64,000 nt of DNA from Flectobacillus roseus (GCF_030056665.1 NZ_JASHIG010000015.1); one strand, 5' to 3'. Shown: positions 1-8,912, numbered from the stretch's first letter. Numbers and translations: made by a program. The notes: generated from the letters alone by a model not told the origin.

Positions 1-1316
1 ACAGGAGCGATTGGCGCTGGTTTTGCTTTGTAACCGAAACTAGCTGCATTTGCTTCAGACAAACATTTACCTTGTACACTTGATTGAATAGTGTAGTAAT
101 AGAAGCTACACTCATCACCATTTACAAGCGAAACATTATTAGGTAAGTTTAATGTAGTAGACTTGGTAGTTTGCTGATATACAGGAATACCCGAACCATC
201 AGCTTTATACAACTTAAAAATATACTCTTCGTTTTCAGGAGTACCAGAAGTACTTTTCCAACGGAAAGTAGGCTTTTCCGTTGAACCATAATCGTACATT
301 CTTCCACTTTCAGACTCAAGTGTTGGCACTGCGCAAACTACTGGAGCTGGAGGAGGAGGCAACAATTCATAAACTGTTTGAGCACTACAAGCACCAAATG
401 TGTGTGCCAATGCCAAACCAAAGTTACAACCACCATGTGTTCTTGTATCTTCTTTTGTCAACAAGATATTAGAACCAGGTGTTACGTCTTGTCCTACTGT
501 AGTAAATGGAGTCTTTGTTACAAAACCAACAGCATTCAAGCCTAGTGACCAGTTTTTAGACAAGTTGTACAACAAGTCTACGCTAAGAACACCACCTAGT
601 TGATTTTTAGAAGCCGAAGGGTTCAAGCGGAAAATTACTTGATCTGCTCCTAAGTTACCAGGAATTGTAGCACCAAAACGAGGAGCTGAGGTATTCATCA
701 AACCACCTTTTGCATCGATATCTAGAGAGAATTTCGAGCCTAATGGAAGGGATACAGCAGGTCCAATCATCAACAAGAAATCTTCATAGCTACCCACATT
801 ATCATATTTTAATGAGCTTGTAGGAATACCTCTTGTTGCTGCATTACGAGCAATCAAACCTTGTGGTCCTTTGTAGTCATCGCTAACACCAAAATTTTGA
901 TAACCACCAAGGATACCCAAACCAACCTTGCCCCAGAAGTGATTAACTGTTAAATAGTTATAAACACCTGATTTAAGGAACATGGTAATATCTTCACCTT
1001 CTTTACAGAACGGAGTTGCAACACCAATACGATCAGTAATTTTCCAATATTGCTTTGGTTTTGTAGAAAGAACTACATTACTGTTTTTATAAAAAGCAGT
1101 ATCAAGATGATAACCCTCTGCTACTGATTTTACAATTTTACCGTTAGAGTAAGTAGTAGTTGTAATTCCACTTTCTGTCACTGAACTAACAATCGACGGC
1201 TTGCTTTCGGTCTGTGCAGTTGCTACTTGACTAGCTAAAAGGCATGAAATAACCCCCATAGATAGTCGCTTAGAAACATTGACAGCGAAACTGGATGTTG
1301 AAAAACTTTGTTTCAT
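1..1316 (-). CDS. Secreted hypothetical protein, C-terminus beyond window
   Basis: This partial gene reads leftwards from the ATG at 1316 and stays open to the window edge, giving about 438 visible residues. The N-terminus has a signal-peptide-like segment ending near TAQTES. The first 300 residues are rich in Gly, Asn and aromatic positions and look like an outer-membrane or surface beta-structure. A short proline hinge (LLPPPPAPVV) follows, then a segment resembling a fibronectin-type-III or Ig-like fold (EKPTFRWKS...EEYIFKLY). I do not recognise the family. A -7 like element (TATTTTTG, minus strand, 1380-1373) lies 57 bases upstream of the start. A surface-exposed or outer-membrane location is inferred from the signal peptide and composition only. 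Confidence 0.75.
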   Translation of the reverse strand, partial: MKQSFSTSSFAVNVSKRLSMGVISCLLASQVATAQTESKPSIVSSVTESGITTTTYSNGKIVKSVAEGYHLDTAFYKNSNVVLSTKPKQYWKITDRIGVATPFCKEGEDITMFLKSGVYNYLTVNHFWGKVGLGILGGYQNFGVSDDYKGPQGLIARNAATRGIPTSSLKYDNVGSYEDFLLMIGPAVSLPLGSKFSLDIDAKGGLMNTSAPRFGATIPGNLGADQVIFRLNPSASKNQLGGVLSVDLLYNLSKNWSLGLNAVGFVTKTPFTTVGQDVTPGSNILLTKEDTRTHGGCNFGLALAHTFGACSAQTVYELLPPPPAPVVCAVPTLESESGRMYDYGSTEKPTFRWKSTSGTPENEEYIFKLYKADGSGIPVYQQTTKSTTLNLPNNVSLVNGDECSFYYYTIQSSVQGKCLSEANAASFGYKAKPAPIAP

Positions 1317-1546
1317 AACTGCTTGTTTTATAATTATTAATATAGGATTTACTGGTAATGCTTTAGTTTCGACAAAAATATAGCCAAAAAGTCACTAACA
1401 GAAACAATATAAAGTAAAAAAGTCATATTGCCAAATTGCTAAACATTGGATTATCAAACCTTCTGCTAGAGTTTTTTGACAAGAATCCTGTAAATTTGCA
1501 CAATTGAAATTTTACAAGCAAAGATACGTCTCATTATTTAATATTG

Positions 1547-1569
1547 AATACCGCTTAATAAACGGTATT
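1547..1569 (+). other. Small hairpin in panB leader
   Basis: AATACCG (1547-1553) and CGGTATT (1563-1569) form a 7-bp stem with a 9-base loop, 120 bases upstream of panB. A TAnnTTTG-type -7 element (TAAATTTG, 1491-1498) lies upstream, so the hairpin would fall in a long panB leader. No known riboswitch was recognised. The rest of 1317-1688 is AT-rich with no gene. Confidence 0.3.
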
Positions 1570-1688
1570 TAAGAAGAATTTCTTACTCGTATAATTAATC
1601 ATTTGTTATACAATGATTTAATTTTTACTTTTTCGTCAATTCTTGTTCTCAATTTTGAAATAAGTACCATTCGTTAGATAGAACTACC

Positions 1689-2504
1689 ATGTCCGTACAT
1701 AGTGAAATTAAGAGAATCACCACCCACATTTTGCAAGAAATGAAGAATCGTGGTGAAAAAATTAGTTGTTTGACTGCCTACGATTACTCGATGGCTCGTA
1801 TTGTCGATGCAGCAGGTGTTGACCTTATTTTGGTTGGCGATTCAGCTTCCAATGTAATGGCAGGGCATGAAACAACGCTCCCTATTACCCTTGACCAAAT
1901 GATTTACCATGCTTCATCAGTTGTGAAAGGAGTTAAGAGAGCACTTGTCGTAGTCGATATTCCATTTGGCTCATACCAAGGTAACTCTTCGGAAGCACTT
2001 CGTTCAGCGATTCGAATTATGAAAGAATCGGGAGCGCATGCCGTTAAAATGGAAGGTGGTGCCGAAATTAAAGAATCGATTACTCGTGTTTTAAGTGCAG
2101 GTATTCCTGTAATGGGACACCTAGGACTAACACCACAGTCTATTTACAAATTTGGAACTTACTCTGTACGTGCCAAAGAAGATGATGAGGCAAGCAAACT
2201 CATCGAAGATGCCAAAATGCTTGAACAATGTGGCGCATTCAGCGTTGTTCTTGAAAAAATTCCTGCAGCACTTACCAAAAAAGTATCCGAGCAACTCACC
2301 ATTCCAACTGTAGGTATTGGAGCAGGCCCTGATGCTGATGGTCAAATTTTGGTGGTACACGATATGCTTGGTATCAACAAGGAATTTAAACCACGCTTTT
2401 TGAGAAGATATGCAGATTTAGACACCATCATGCACGAAGCCATTGGGCAATACGTAGCAGATGTCAAAGCTGTAGATTTCCCGAATGCCAAAGAAAGTTA
2501 TTAA
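1689..2504 (+). CDS. panB: 3-methyl-2-oxobutanoate hydroxymethyltransferase
   Basis: PanB (ketopantoate hydroxymethyltransferase) transfers a one-carbon unit from methylene-tetrahydrofolate to alpha-ketoisovalerate, the first committed step of pantothenate and coenzyme A synthesis in the cytoplasm. The 271 residues match the usual length. Family signatures seen are the early LTAYDYSMA, the metal-binding region LVGDSASNVMAGHETT, the VVVDIPFGSYQ block, the KMEGG active-site lysine region and GHLGLTPQS. The ATG at 1689 gives a normal N-terminus. The next gene starts 38 bases downstream in the same direction, so co-transcription with the pseudouridine synthase is likely. No other pan genes are adjacent. 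Confidence 0.97.
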   Translation: MSVHSEIKRITTHILQEMKNRGEKISCLTAYDYSMARIVDAAGVDLILVGDSASNVMAGHETTLPITLDQMIYHASSVVKGVKRALVVVDIPFGSYQGNSSEALRSAIRIMKESGAHAVKMEGGAEIKESITRVLSAGIPVMGHLGLTPQSIYKFGTYSVRAKEDDEASKLIEDAKMLEQCGAFSVVLEKIPAALTKKVSEQLTIPTVGIGAGPDADGQILVVHDMLGINKEFKPRFLRRYADLDTIMHEAIGQYVADVKAVDFPNAKESY

Positions 2505-2542
2505 TCTTCGGGAGCACACGCTCCTATTAATCAATTATTATC

Positions 2543-3268
2543 ATGAAAGATTTCCATGTAGTTTACGAGGATAATCATATCATCATTGTAAGCAAAAGAG
2601 CTGGGATTCTCGTGCAAGGAGACTCTACTGGCGACCGCACACTTACTGATGCTGTAAAAGAATATATCAAAAAGAAATATGATAAACCTGGAGACGTCTT
2701 TTTGCATCCAGTTCATAGATTAGACCGTCCTGTAAGTGGATTGGTTATTTTTGCACGTACCTCAAAGGGGTTGGAGCGTATGATGGAGGTTTTCCGTAAA
2801 CGTGAAATTCAAAAGACTTATTGGGCAGTGGTAAGAAAAAAACCAGCCAACGAGAAAGGCAAGCTTACTCACTGGCTGGTTAAAGATGAAAAGCGTAATG
2901 TTGTAACAGCTCATGATACTGAAGTAAATGGTTCTCAAAAAGCTGAACTATATTATAAAGTTTTAGGTACGATTAATAAACATTATTTGCTGGAGGTTGA
3001 GCCCATTTCAGGACGTCCACATCAAATTCGTGTACAACTAGCAAGCATGGGATGCCCAATCAGAGGTGATCTTAAATATGGCTATGACAGACCAAATGCT
3101 GATGGGAGTATTAACTTACATGCACGTCGTCTCTATTTTACCCACCCTATCAAAAAAGAACCTATTATTTGCAAGGCGGCAGTACCTCCAATTCCATTCT
3201 GGGAAGAGTTTTTAGAACTAGACCCTGAAGATATTAAGCAAAAAAATCTGGGTTTTCTTCATGAATAA
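2543..3268 (+). CDS. RluA-family 23S/tRNA pseudouridine synthase
   Basis: This is a pseudouridine synthase of the RluA/RluD family, isomerising uridines in rRNA or tRNA. The catalytic motif HRLDRPVSGL carries the invariant Asp at residue 61, followed by the family blocks KTYWAVV, GRPHQIRVQLA and LHARRL. At 241 residues it lacks the N-terminal S4 RNA-binding domain found in RluD, starting directly with VVYEDNHIIIVSK. Such short forms are common in Bacteroidota. It sits 38 bases after panB and probably shares its transcript. The modified position cannot be told from sequence. Confidence 0.93.
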   Translation: MKDFHVVYEDNHIIIVSKRAGILVQGDSTGDRTLTDAVKEYIKKKYDKPGDVFLHPVHRLDRPVSGLVIFARTSKGLERMMEVFRKREIQKTYWAVVRKKPANEKGKLTHWLVKDEKRNVVTAHDTEVNGSQKAELYYKVLGTINKHYLLEVEPISGRPHQIRVQLASMGCPIRGDLKYGYDRPNADGSINLHARRLYFTHPIKKEPIICKAAVPPIPFWEEFLELDPEDIKQKNLGFLHE

Positions 3269-3419
3269 TCGGCGACGATACATCGGACCAAATCTGTAGT
3301 ATCAGACTTGATACTGCTTGTTTGACTCCTTGCAAAATTCCGGATGCGATACTCAATGGAAGTATTAATGGTAAAAACACAAGCCATTGTAGAAGCATAA
3401 ATTGATTTACCTTTTTCAT
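3234..3419 (-). CDS. Possible 61-residue membrane protein
   Basis: A short reading frame begins MKKVNQFMLLQWL and contains one hydrophobic stretch (residues 8-30) followed by an amphipathic tail. It overlaps the last 35 bases of the convergent pseudouridine synthase gene. Upstream, on the minus strand, a Bacteroidota-like promoter can be drawn: TTTG, then 20 bases, then TACCTTTA, between about 3490 and 3520. The ATG with basic residues before the hydrophobic run, plus this promoter, favour a real small gene. I know no homologue, and it could be chance. Confidence 0.45.
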   Translation of the reverse strand: MKKVNQFMLLQWLVFLPLILPLSIASGILQGVKQAVSSLILQIWSDVSSPIIHEENPDFFA

Positions 3420-3609
3420 AACTTTTAGATTTTAATGGTTGTAAACGATTTTATTGTACTTTAAGTGGTTAATTTTTGATTTAAGTGATATAAAGGTAAT
3501 TTCTTTTAGCAATGCACACAAATTAATTTTGTTAAAATTTTACAATTTTTTATTATTTAATTCACAAACTATATAACGAAGAAGTACTGAAAAATGTTTA
3601 TTACACAAT

Positions 3610-3645
3610 AAAAAAAGCCTTTGCAATTGATTTGCAAAGGCTTTT
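3610..3645 (-). terminator. Terminator of psd
   Basis: AAAGCCTTTGCAA (3614-3626) pairs perfectly with TTGCAAAGGCTTT (3632-3644) around a 5-base loop. On the minus strand the stem is followed by a run of T (A-run at 3610-3616). It lies 22 bases downstream of the psd stop codon. Confidence 0.85.
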
Positions 3646-3666
3646 CTAAATATAAAAAACTGATTA

Positions 3667-4326
3667 TTAAGCTAATTCAGCGATTACAGTCTCTCCTCCT
3701 ACTGGACGATCATCAAGATTCACTAATACCTTTGCATCTAATGGCAAAAAGATATCAACACGAGAACCAAATTTGATAAAGCCAAATTCAGAACCTTGCT
3801 CTACTTGCTTTCCTTCCTCTACATACCAACAAATACGTCTTGCTAGAGCACCTGCTATCTGACGAAACATTACCTCTGTTCCACTTTCATGGCGAACCAC
3901 AATAGTAGTACGCTCATTTTCAGTACTTGCTTTTGGATGCCAAGCTACCAAATACTTCCCAGGATGATATTTAAAGAAAGAAACAATCCCTGAAAGTGGG
4001 TTGAAATTAATATGAACATTCACTGGAGACATAAAAATCGAAATCTGACGACGACGACCTTTGAAATATTCAGGTTCTTCTACTTCTTCAATTACCACAA
4101 CTTTCCCATCTGCTGGAGCGATGATATGCTTTGGATTCTTTACAGTTACTCTTTTAGGAACTCTAAAAAACTGTAAGATAATGATAGAGAACAAGACGCT
4201 GAAAACTACAGCAATCTTACGAATTAGATCATTGTCAGGAAAGAAATAATAAACAGCTGAATTCAGTACAGCCAAAAAAACAACTGTTACCAAAATGGTA
4301 CCTGTACCTTCTTTGTGAATTGTCAT
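3667..4326 (-). CDS. psd: Phosphatidylserine decarboxylase proenzyme
   Basis: This enzyme decarboxylates phosphatidylserine to phosphatidylethanolamine at the inner membrane. The 219-residue protein is the short (type II, PSD-A) form. Two N-terminal transmembrane segments cover about residues 9-30 and 36-54, followed by the PADGKVVVIE block, the FMSPVNVHIN motif and the self-cleavage site FGSRVDIFLP. There Gly187-Ser188 yields the pyruvoyl prosthetic group. A promoter reading TTTA-N17-TACCTTTG (minus strand, -7 at 4362-4355) lies just upstream. No phosphatidylserine synthase gene is adjacent in the window, though pssA often neighbours psd in related genomes. Confidence 0.96.
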   Translation of the reverse strand: MTIHKEGTGTILVTVVFLAVLNSAVYYFFPDNDLIRKIAVVFSVLFSIIILQFFRVPKRVTVKNPKHIIAPADGKVVVIEEVEEPEYFKGRRRQISIFMSPVNVHINFNPLSGIVSFFKYHPGKYLVAWHPKASTENERTTIVVRHESGTEVMFRQIAGALARRICWYVEEGKQVEQGSEFGFIKFGSRVDIFLPLDAKVLVNLDDRPVGGETVIAELA

Positions 4327-4992
4327 ACTTTGCTTTAGGGAAATATGGTTTCTACAAAGGTAAGAATTTTTTTGATTGGTAAAGACCTGTCGTATTAGGA
4401 ATCCGTGATATTTGTTGTGGGGAGAATGAAGAAGAACCTACTAAATAATATGCATAACTTGTTATTGGCAAAGTCTAAAAAGTTTTAAAAGACCTACTGT
4501 TTTACTTCTAAACTTTTGACTAAGTTATAACTTGTATAACAAGCTATGCACATTAGACTGATTAATTACTTAGGACGAATTGGTAAAGGCTCTGTAATAG
4601 TAAGATGCATTAAAATGATGACATCAACTCTAATATGGACTGTAAACTACTTAACTAGCCCACGAAATAAACACATTAGCTATCAGCTAAATGTTGAAAG
4701 TTTCAAGAAAATCAGCTTGGGAATAACAACCCCTGCCTGCGTTTAATAATCAAACTACTTTTAGCACATCAGTACCTCTCAAGAGAGTTACATAGATGAT
4801 TCATAGTAGGATATTCAATATATTTCGACGGCGGTTGTCTTATAAAGAGGGGCGGTAATGGAAAAAGACAAATATTATTATTGAGCTCCTAGTTTGAGTC
4901 ATAGGAAACTATGAATCTATAGCAAAACTAATCTTTTTTAATTACTAGTGGAAGTTAAGAAATGAAAGTTTTACAAGCGTTGAAAAACTACA
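4327..4992. other. 666-base gap with a long imperfect inverted repeat
   Basis: Between psd and the polyketide synthase gene there is no convincing gene. TGCATAACTTGTTAT (4451-4465) recurs inverted at 4536-4550 with one mismatch, and an inner AAAAGTTT/AAACTTTT pair extends the symmetry, giving a roughly 100-base imperfect palindrome. A 66-codon reading frame starting at 4546 has no recognisable features and is probably chance. The remainder (4750-4990) is featureless. Confidence 0.4.
4355..4383 (-). promoter_or_regulatory. psd promoter (TAnnTTTG type)
   Basis: On the minus strand TACCTTTG (4362-4355) fits the Bacteroidota -7 consensus exactly. A TTTA element lies 17 bases further upstream at the -33 position. 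The start codon follows 29 bases downstream of the -7 element. Confidence 0.55.
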
Positions 4993-6075
4993 CTAAACGC
5001 CCATTTTTGCTATTAAAGACTCTACTGTTAACCCTGGCCCAAAGGCACAACTCAAAATTTTACAGCCTTTATTTTCGTCATTTACCTGTTCTAAAACTCT
5101 TTTTAAGACAAAGAGTATGGTAGTAGAAGACATATTACCATAATCTCGTAAGACCTCATAGGCATATTGATTATCCAATGAACTTATTCCTAGGGCTATC
5201 TCTACAGATTCCAAAATGGCTCTGCCTCCCGGATGAATAGCATAATATTGTACTTCATCTCTACGGGTGCCGTTAGCTTCGAGAAGGTTCTCTACTAACT
5301 GATTGATACCATTTTTGATTAGTTGAGGGACATAAGATGTTAAAGTCATTTCAAAACCAAAATCAGCAATGTGCCACGCCATATCTGACTGTCCTTCGGT
5401 AAATAAGTCACAAAAAAAGGATTCTAATTTTAAGACTTTGGGGTGAGTAGCATGAGACTCAACTATTACTGCTGCCGCACCATCTGAAAATAGCGCATTT
5501 GAGAGTAAAAAGTCGAGATCTTTCTTTTTCTGAAAATGTAATGTACAAAGTTCTACACTCACGAGTAAAACCTTTGCTAGAGGATGTGCCAAGCAAATAT
5601 CGTTGGCAACTTTCAGACCGTTAAAAGCACCATAACAACCCATAAAATTGATGGCTGTTCTTTTGGTATGGGTAGGCAAATCCAAGGCCTGCACCAGCTC
5701 AATGTCTAGCCCTGGCGCGTACATTCCCGTACAACTTACAGTAATTAGGTGGGTAATGCCCTCCAGAGATAAGCCTTTCGTAGCCTCCACACAAAGCGGT
5801 AAAGCTGTTTGCTTGTACACTTGCATACGATGTGCTACAGAAGGAAAAGGTTCTAAATTTTGTGTATTAGGATAAAATTGGTAGGATTCAATGGGAAGGC
5901 CATAATCTGGCAGAACAGAATGGCGATACTGAATTTTGGTACTTCTATAAAGTGCTATGAGCTTACGTTTTTCTATTTCGTCCAACTCCAAAGAACGCGC
6001 CATAAACTCAGCGATTTCGAGTTGTCCAAAACGATTGGCAGGAACTGCTGTTCCGATAGCAGTGATATAGCTCAT
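4993..6075 (-). CDS. Type III polyketide synthase
   Basis: This is a chalcone/stilbene-synthase-type homodimeric polyketide synthase that extends an acyl-CoA starter with malonyl-CoA and cyclises the product. The full catalytic triad is visible: Cys115 in TVSCTGMYAPG, His281 in AIHPGGR and Asn314 in DYGNMSS. The length (360) matches bacterial PhlD/ArsB-like enzymes. It lies 97 bases downstream of an alpha/beta hydrolase gene in the same direction, suggesting a two-gene unit in which the hydrolase releases or trims the product. Bacterial relatives make alkylpyrones, alkylresorcinols or phloroglucinols; the product here is unknown. No methyltransferase or oxidase is adjacent. Confidence 0.92.
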   Translation of the reverse strand: MSYITAIGTAVPANRFGQLEIAEFMARSLELDEIEKRKLIALYRSTKIQYRHSVLPDYGLPIESYQFYPNTQNLEPFPSVAHRMQVYKQTALPLCVEATKGLSLEGITHLITVSCTGMYAPGLDIELVQALDLPTHTKRTAINFMGCYGAFNGLKVANDICLAHPLAKVLLVSVELCTLHFQKKKDLDFLLSNALFSDGAAAVIVESHATHPKVLKLESFFCDLFTEGQSDMAWHIADFGFEMTLTSYVPQLIKNGINQLVENLLEANGTRRDEVQYYAIHPGGRAILESVEIALGISSLDNQYAYEVLRDYGNMSSTTILFVLKRVLEQVNDENKGCKILSCAFGPGLTVESLIAKMGV

Positions 6076-6172
6076 AGATTTTCAGTATAACGTGTGAATT
6101 GTCTTTATAGATTAAAGTCAGGTTACTCAATCAATGTTATATACGATAATATCCACACAATTGTTCAGTTTT

Positions 6173-6949
6173 TCAAGAAAAACCTTCTTTGCTTAGATAG
6201 GTTACCACCTTATCAACCAATTTGGTATGACCTGTATCAAGCAAAACCGTTTGCTGTTTTTGTACATATTTACTCAATGGCAAAATTTGTTGTGGAGGAA
6301 GTAGTTGGTCGTACCTTCCAACAAAAAAACTAAACTTGGTCTGAAACCTTTGTGCAAGTTGTATTAGTTTGGGAATATCAAATTGTAACTCTTTAAAGCC
6401 TATCCAAGCATGGAAAATTTGCTTTTGTTTGAGGGGCGTACCTAACATAAAATCGGCCATACGAACCGTACTTTTTGATACTATTCCCAATTTTTGGAGA
6501 GAATTGCCTATTTTCATAAAGGTTGGCTGATGAGCAATCACTCGGCGAAAGCCCCATCTTCCCAATTTACTTCCTGTAGCTAGTCGATACAAAGGGTTTA
6601 CTTTGATGCCATCTGGCGCTAAAAGTAGTACATGATTTATTTTTTCAGCAAATGCTTCAAAAGTAGCTAGCACAAAACGCCCCCCAATGCTAAAACCTAT
6701 TATATCAAATTCTTGAATATTTTCATTTTCAAAAAATTGAACTAGACTATCTTTCCACAGCTGCTTTGTCACCATAAACGGTGTTTGATGGATATTGCTT
6801 CCATGAAAAGGCAGGTCGAAAAGATAGGTTGTATATCTATCTGCAAAAGTTTGAGCAAAGGTCATGAAACACGAAAAATCCTGCCCGATTCCGTGGAATG
6901 CGAGCAGGATCTTAGCACCATTTCCTATTTTATGATAGTTCAAAACCAT
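6173..6949 (-). CDS. Alpha/beta hydrolase
   Basis: A cytoplasmic alpha/beta-hydrolase-fold enzyme of 258 residues. The oxyanion block LLAFHGIGQD lies at residues 15-24 and the nucleophile elbow GFSIGG at residues 85-90 (Ser87). The acid is probably the Asp in GRYDQLLP and the base His in DTGHTKL near the C-terminus, so the triad looks complete. It is the upstream member of a same-strand pair with the type III polyketide synthase and probably shares its promoter. The substrate cannot be read from sequence; a role in handling the polyketide or its acyl-CoA starter is inferred only from position. Confidence 0.85.
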   Translation of the reverse strand: MVLNYHKIGNGAKILLAFHGIGQDFSCFMTFAQTFADRYTTYLFDLPFHGSNIHQTPFMVTKQLWKDSLVQFFENENIQEFDIIGFSIGGRFVLATFEAFAEKINHVLLLAPDGIKVNPLYRLATGSKLGRWGFRRVIAHQPTFMKIGNSLQKLGIVSKSTVRMADFMLGTPLKQKQIFHAWIGFKELQFDIPKLIQLAQRFQTKFSFFVGRYDQLLPPQQILPLSKYVQKQQTVLLDTGHTKLVDKVVTYLSKEGFS

Positions 6950-6970
6950 GAGGAATATTTGGCGACAGGT

Positions 6971-6991
6971 TAAGTATTAAGTATTAAGTAT
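6971..6991. repeat. Three tandem copies of TAAGTAT
   Basis: A perfect 7-bp unit (TAAGTAT) is repeated three times just upstream of the alpha/beta hydrolase start. It borders the degenerate palindromic sequence that continues to 7084. Confidence 0.7.
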
Positions 6992-7262
6992 TAGTGCTGA
7001 ATTATGAGTTATGAATTGTGAATGTAAAATTTTAATTATCAATATCTTACATCTCCAATTGATTAAATATAATTCTGCACGATTACTTAGTGCAAAATAA
7101 AATTTAAGATTTTTATTTTAGGCACAAGGCAAAGAGTGTTAAATTGTTTTTAGTAACGATAGATAAGTTTTACCCAATGTCCATAGCTGAAAGCCGAAAG
7201 CTCAATGATTAAACTTTATTTTGCCCACTAACTTAATTCATCACTCACAATTCTACATTAAT
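6992..7262. repeat. Family D element interrupted by family A copy A1
   Basis: The left part (6998-7060, GAATTATGAGTTATGAATTG...) resembles the sequence at 53875-53955, and the matching right end (ATTCATCACTCACAATT) appears at 7236-7253. Between them lies a complete family A element (7085-7236). It has inverted ends TTAGTGCAAAATAAAATTT and, on the other strand, TTAGTGGGCAAAATAAAG, and carries the internal AGGCACAAGGCAAAGAGTG block. The arrangement reads as one repeat inserted into another. No gene is present in this 315-base gap. Confidence 0.6.
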
Positions 7263-7264
7263 AC

Positions 7265-8698
7265 CTAGTGTCCTTTACCTGTATTTTTGACTACTTCTTT
7301 ATCAAAATCGATATTCTGTTTGCGCAGTACAGCTTGAACACGAATACCAAAGAAGAACAAGTAACCAAAACAAGCTACTGCCAACAAATATGACAATTGA
7401 ATACCAATACTATCTGCTAAAATACCTTGAACTACAGGAATCACAGCACCACCCAAAATCATCATAATCAAGAAGGCTGCACCTTGGTTTGTGTATTTAC
7501 CCAAACCAGCAGTACCCAGTGAGAAAATCGAAGGCCACAATACTGAACAGAATAAACCTCCACTAATCAATAAGAACAATGCGATTTTTCCTGTAAAAAT
7601 TACCCCTAATAACGATGTTACTGCGCCACAAGCTGTATAAATCAACAAAGTTTTTACTGGCTTTTCTTGACTAGCAAAGAATGCTGCAATCATCATAACA
7701 ACACAAAAACCGTAAGGTAATAAGTCTTGAACAGCACTACCACCCAAGGCATTTACGCCTAATACAATAGCAAATGCGACGAATGGAATAACTACCTTTA
7801 AAATAGTTTGAGTGCTTTGGCTAAAGTTAAAGTTTCCGATTGAAGCAGTCCAACGACCTACCATCATACTTCCCCAGAAAAGAGATACGTACTTCGCAAT
7901 TTGAGAAGACTCTAAATTTTCAGTTACTTTCAAATATTCACCCAAGTTACTACCAATCGTTACTTCAACGCCTACATAAACGAAGATTGCCGACATACCC
8001 AATAATAATTGTGGATACTTCAAGGCACCTGTTCCGATTTCTACATCTTCGTCGTTGGTGATACGTGGTAGTTTAGAAAGTTTGAAAAATACTGCGAATA
8101 AGGCAAAAACAACCCCCAAAATCAAATAAGGAGCTTTTACCGAATCAATCGAAGCATTTTTAGCTGCATCAGCCGAAATTGAACCGAAGATAGCGTAACT
8201 AATCAAAGCAGGACCGATTGTACCGCCTAGGTTATTAACAGCTCCTCCTAAGTTGATACGTTGAGCACCTGTTGCAGGGTCGCCCAAGGCAATCATAAAG
8301 GGTTGGGTTGCTGTTTGCTGTAATGAAAAGCCCAGTCCTACAATAAATAGGGCTGAAAGGAGGATAGGAAATGATTTTAGTTCAGCAGCTGGGTAGAAAA
8401 GAATAGTACCAACAGCCGAGATAATCAAGCCATAAATGATACCATTTTTGTATCCAATTCTGTTGAGCACATCGCCTTTAATGATGCCAGAAACCACAAA
8501 ATAGAGAATGGAACCTACGAAATAAGCAGCGTAAAAAGCAAAGTCTACTAATTGAGCTTGCCATTGTTGCAATTCGAATTTGTCTTTGAATAGTGGGATA
8601 AGAATACCGTTTGAAGCAGCTACAAAACTCCAAAAGAACCACACTGTTACCAGCGTGTAGAGCGCAGACTGATTACTTTGCGTTGAGGAATTAGACAT
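7265..8698 (-). CDS. Sugar:H+ symporter of the FucP/GluP MFS family
   Basis: A 477-residue inner-membrane transporter with about 12 hydrophobic helices. It resembles the fucose/glucose-galactose permease branch of the major facilitator superfamily: an early FFWSFVAASNGILIP segment, FIVGLGFSLQQTATQPF in helix 4 and NLGGAVNNLGGTIGP in helix 5. Family members import L-fucose, glucose, galactose or N-acetylglucosamine with protons, and the substrate here is not determinable. It is a stand-alone gene with no sugar-catabolic neighbours. About 200 bases separate it from the upstream Dabb gene, with a terminator between them, so it probably has its own promoter. Confidence 0.9.
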   Translation of the reverse strand: MSNSSTQSNQSALYTLVTVWFFWSFVAASNGILIPLFKDKFELQQWQAQLVDFAFYAAYFVGSILYFVVSGIIKGDVLNRIGYKNGIIYGLIISAVGTILFYPAAELKSFPILLSALFIVGLGFSLQQTATQPFMIALGDPATGAQRINLGGAVNNLGGTIGPALISYAIFGSISADAAKNASIDSVKAPYLILGVVFALFAVFFKLSKLPRITNDEDVEIGTGALKYPQLLLGMSAIFVYVGVEVTIGSNLGEYLKVTENLESSQIAKYVSLFWGSMMVGRWTASIGNFNFSQSTQTILKVVIPFVAFAIVLGVNALGGSAVQDLLPYGFCVVMMIAAFFASQEKPVKTLLIYTACGAVTSLLGVIFTGKIALFLLISGGLFCSVLWPSIFSLGTAGLGKYTNQGAAFLIMMILGGAVIPVVQGILADSIGIQLSYLLAVACFGYLFFFGIRVQAVLRKQNIDFDKEVVKNTGKGH

Positions 8699-8827
8699 AG
8701 TTTAGTACTTTTTAAAAAAGAGAATAGACAACTTTGCTTAAAACTACTACTTTTTCTGGCAAAAATTATCTTTACTTTTTAAAATAACTTAAAAAGCCAT
8801 ATTCCATATTTATAATAAGTATTAAAA

Positions 8828-8858
8828 TGCCGATTGTGTAGATTTATCACAATCGGCA
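8828..8858 (-). terminator. Hairpin downstream of the Dabb gene
   Basis: TGCCGATTGTG (8828-8838) pairs perfectly with CACAATCGGCA (8848-8858). On the minus strand the stem is followed by TTTTAAT. It lies 55 bases after the Dabb stop codon and before the MFS gene, fitting a terminator with a weak T-run. Confidence 0.65.
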
Positions 8859-8912
8859 AGGGCAAATATTTTTATTTTTGACATAACCACAACTTGTGAC
8901 TATTTTATCAAA

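Noticed and set aside
3614..3644. TTTGCAA...TTGCAAA symmetry considered as a Zur box
   Set aside because: The stem is a longer GC-containing hairpin with flanking A/T runs directly after psd, so it is a terminator.
4546..4746. 66-codon plus-strand reading frame between psd and the polyketide synthase
   Set aside because: It begins inside the arm of an inverted repeat, has unremarkable composition and shows no signal, motif or promoter. It is probably chance.
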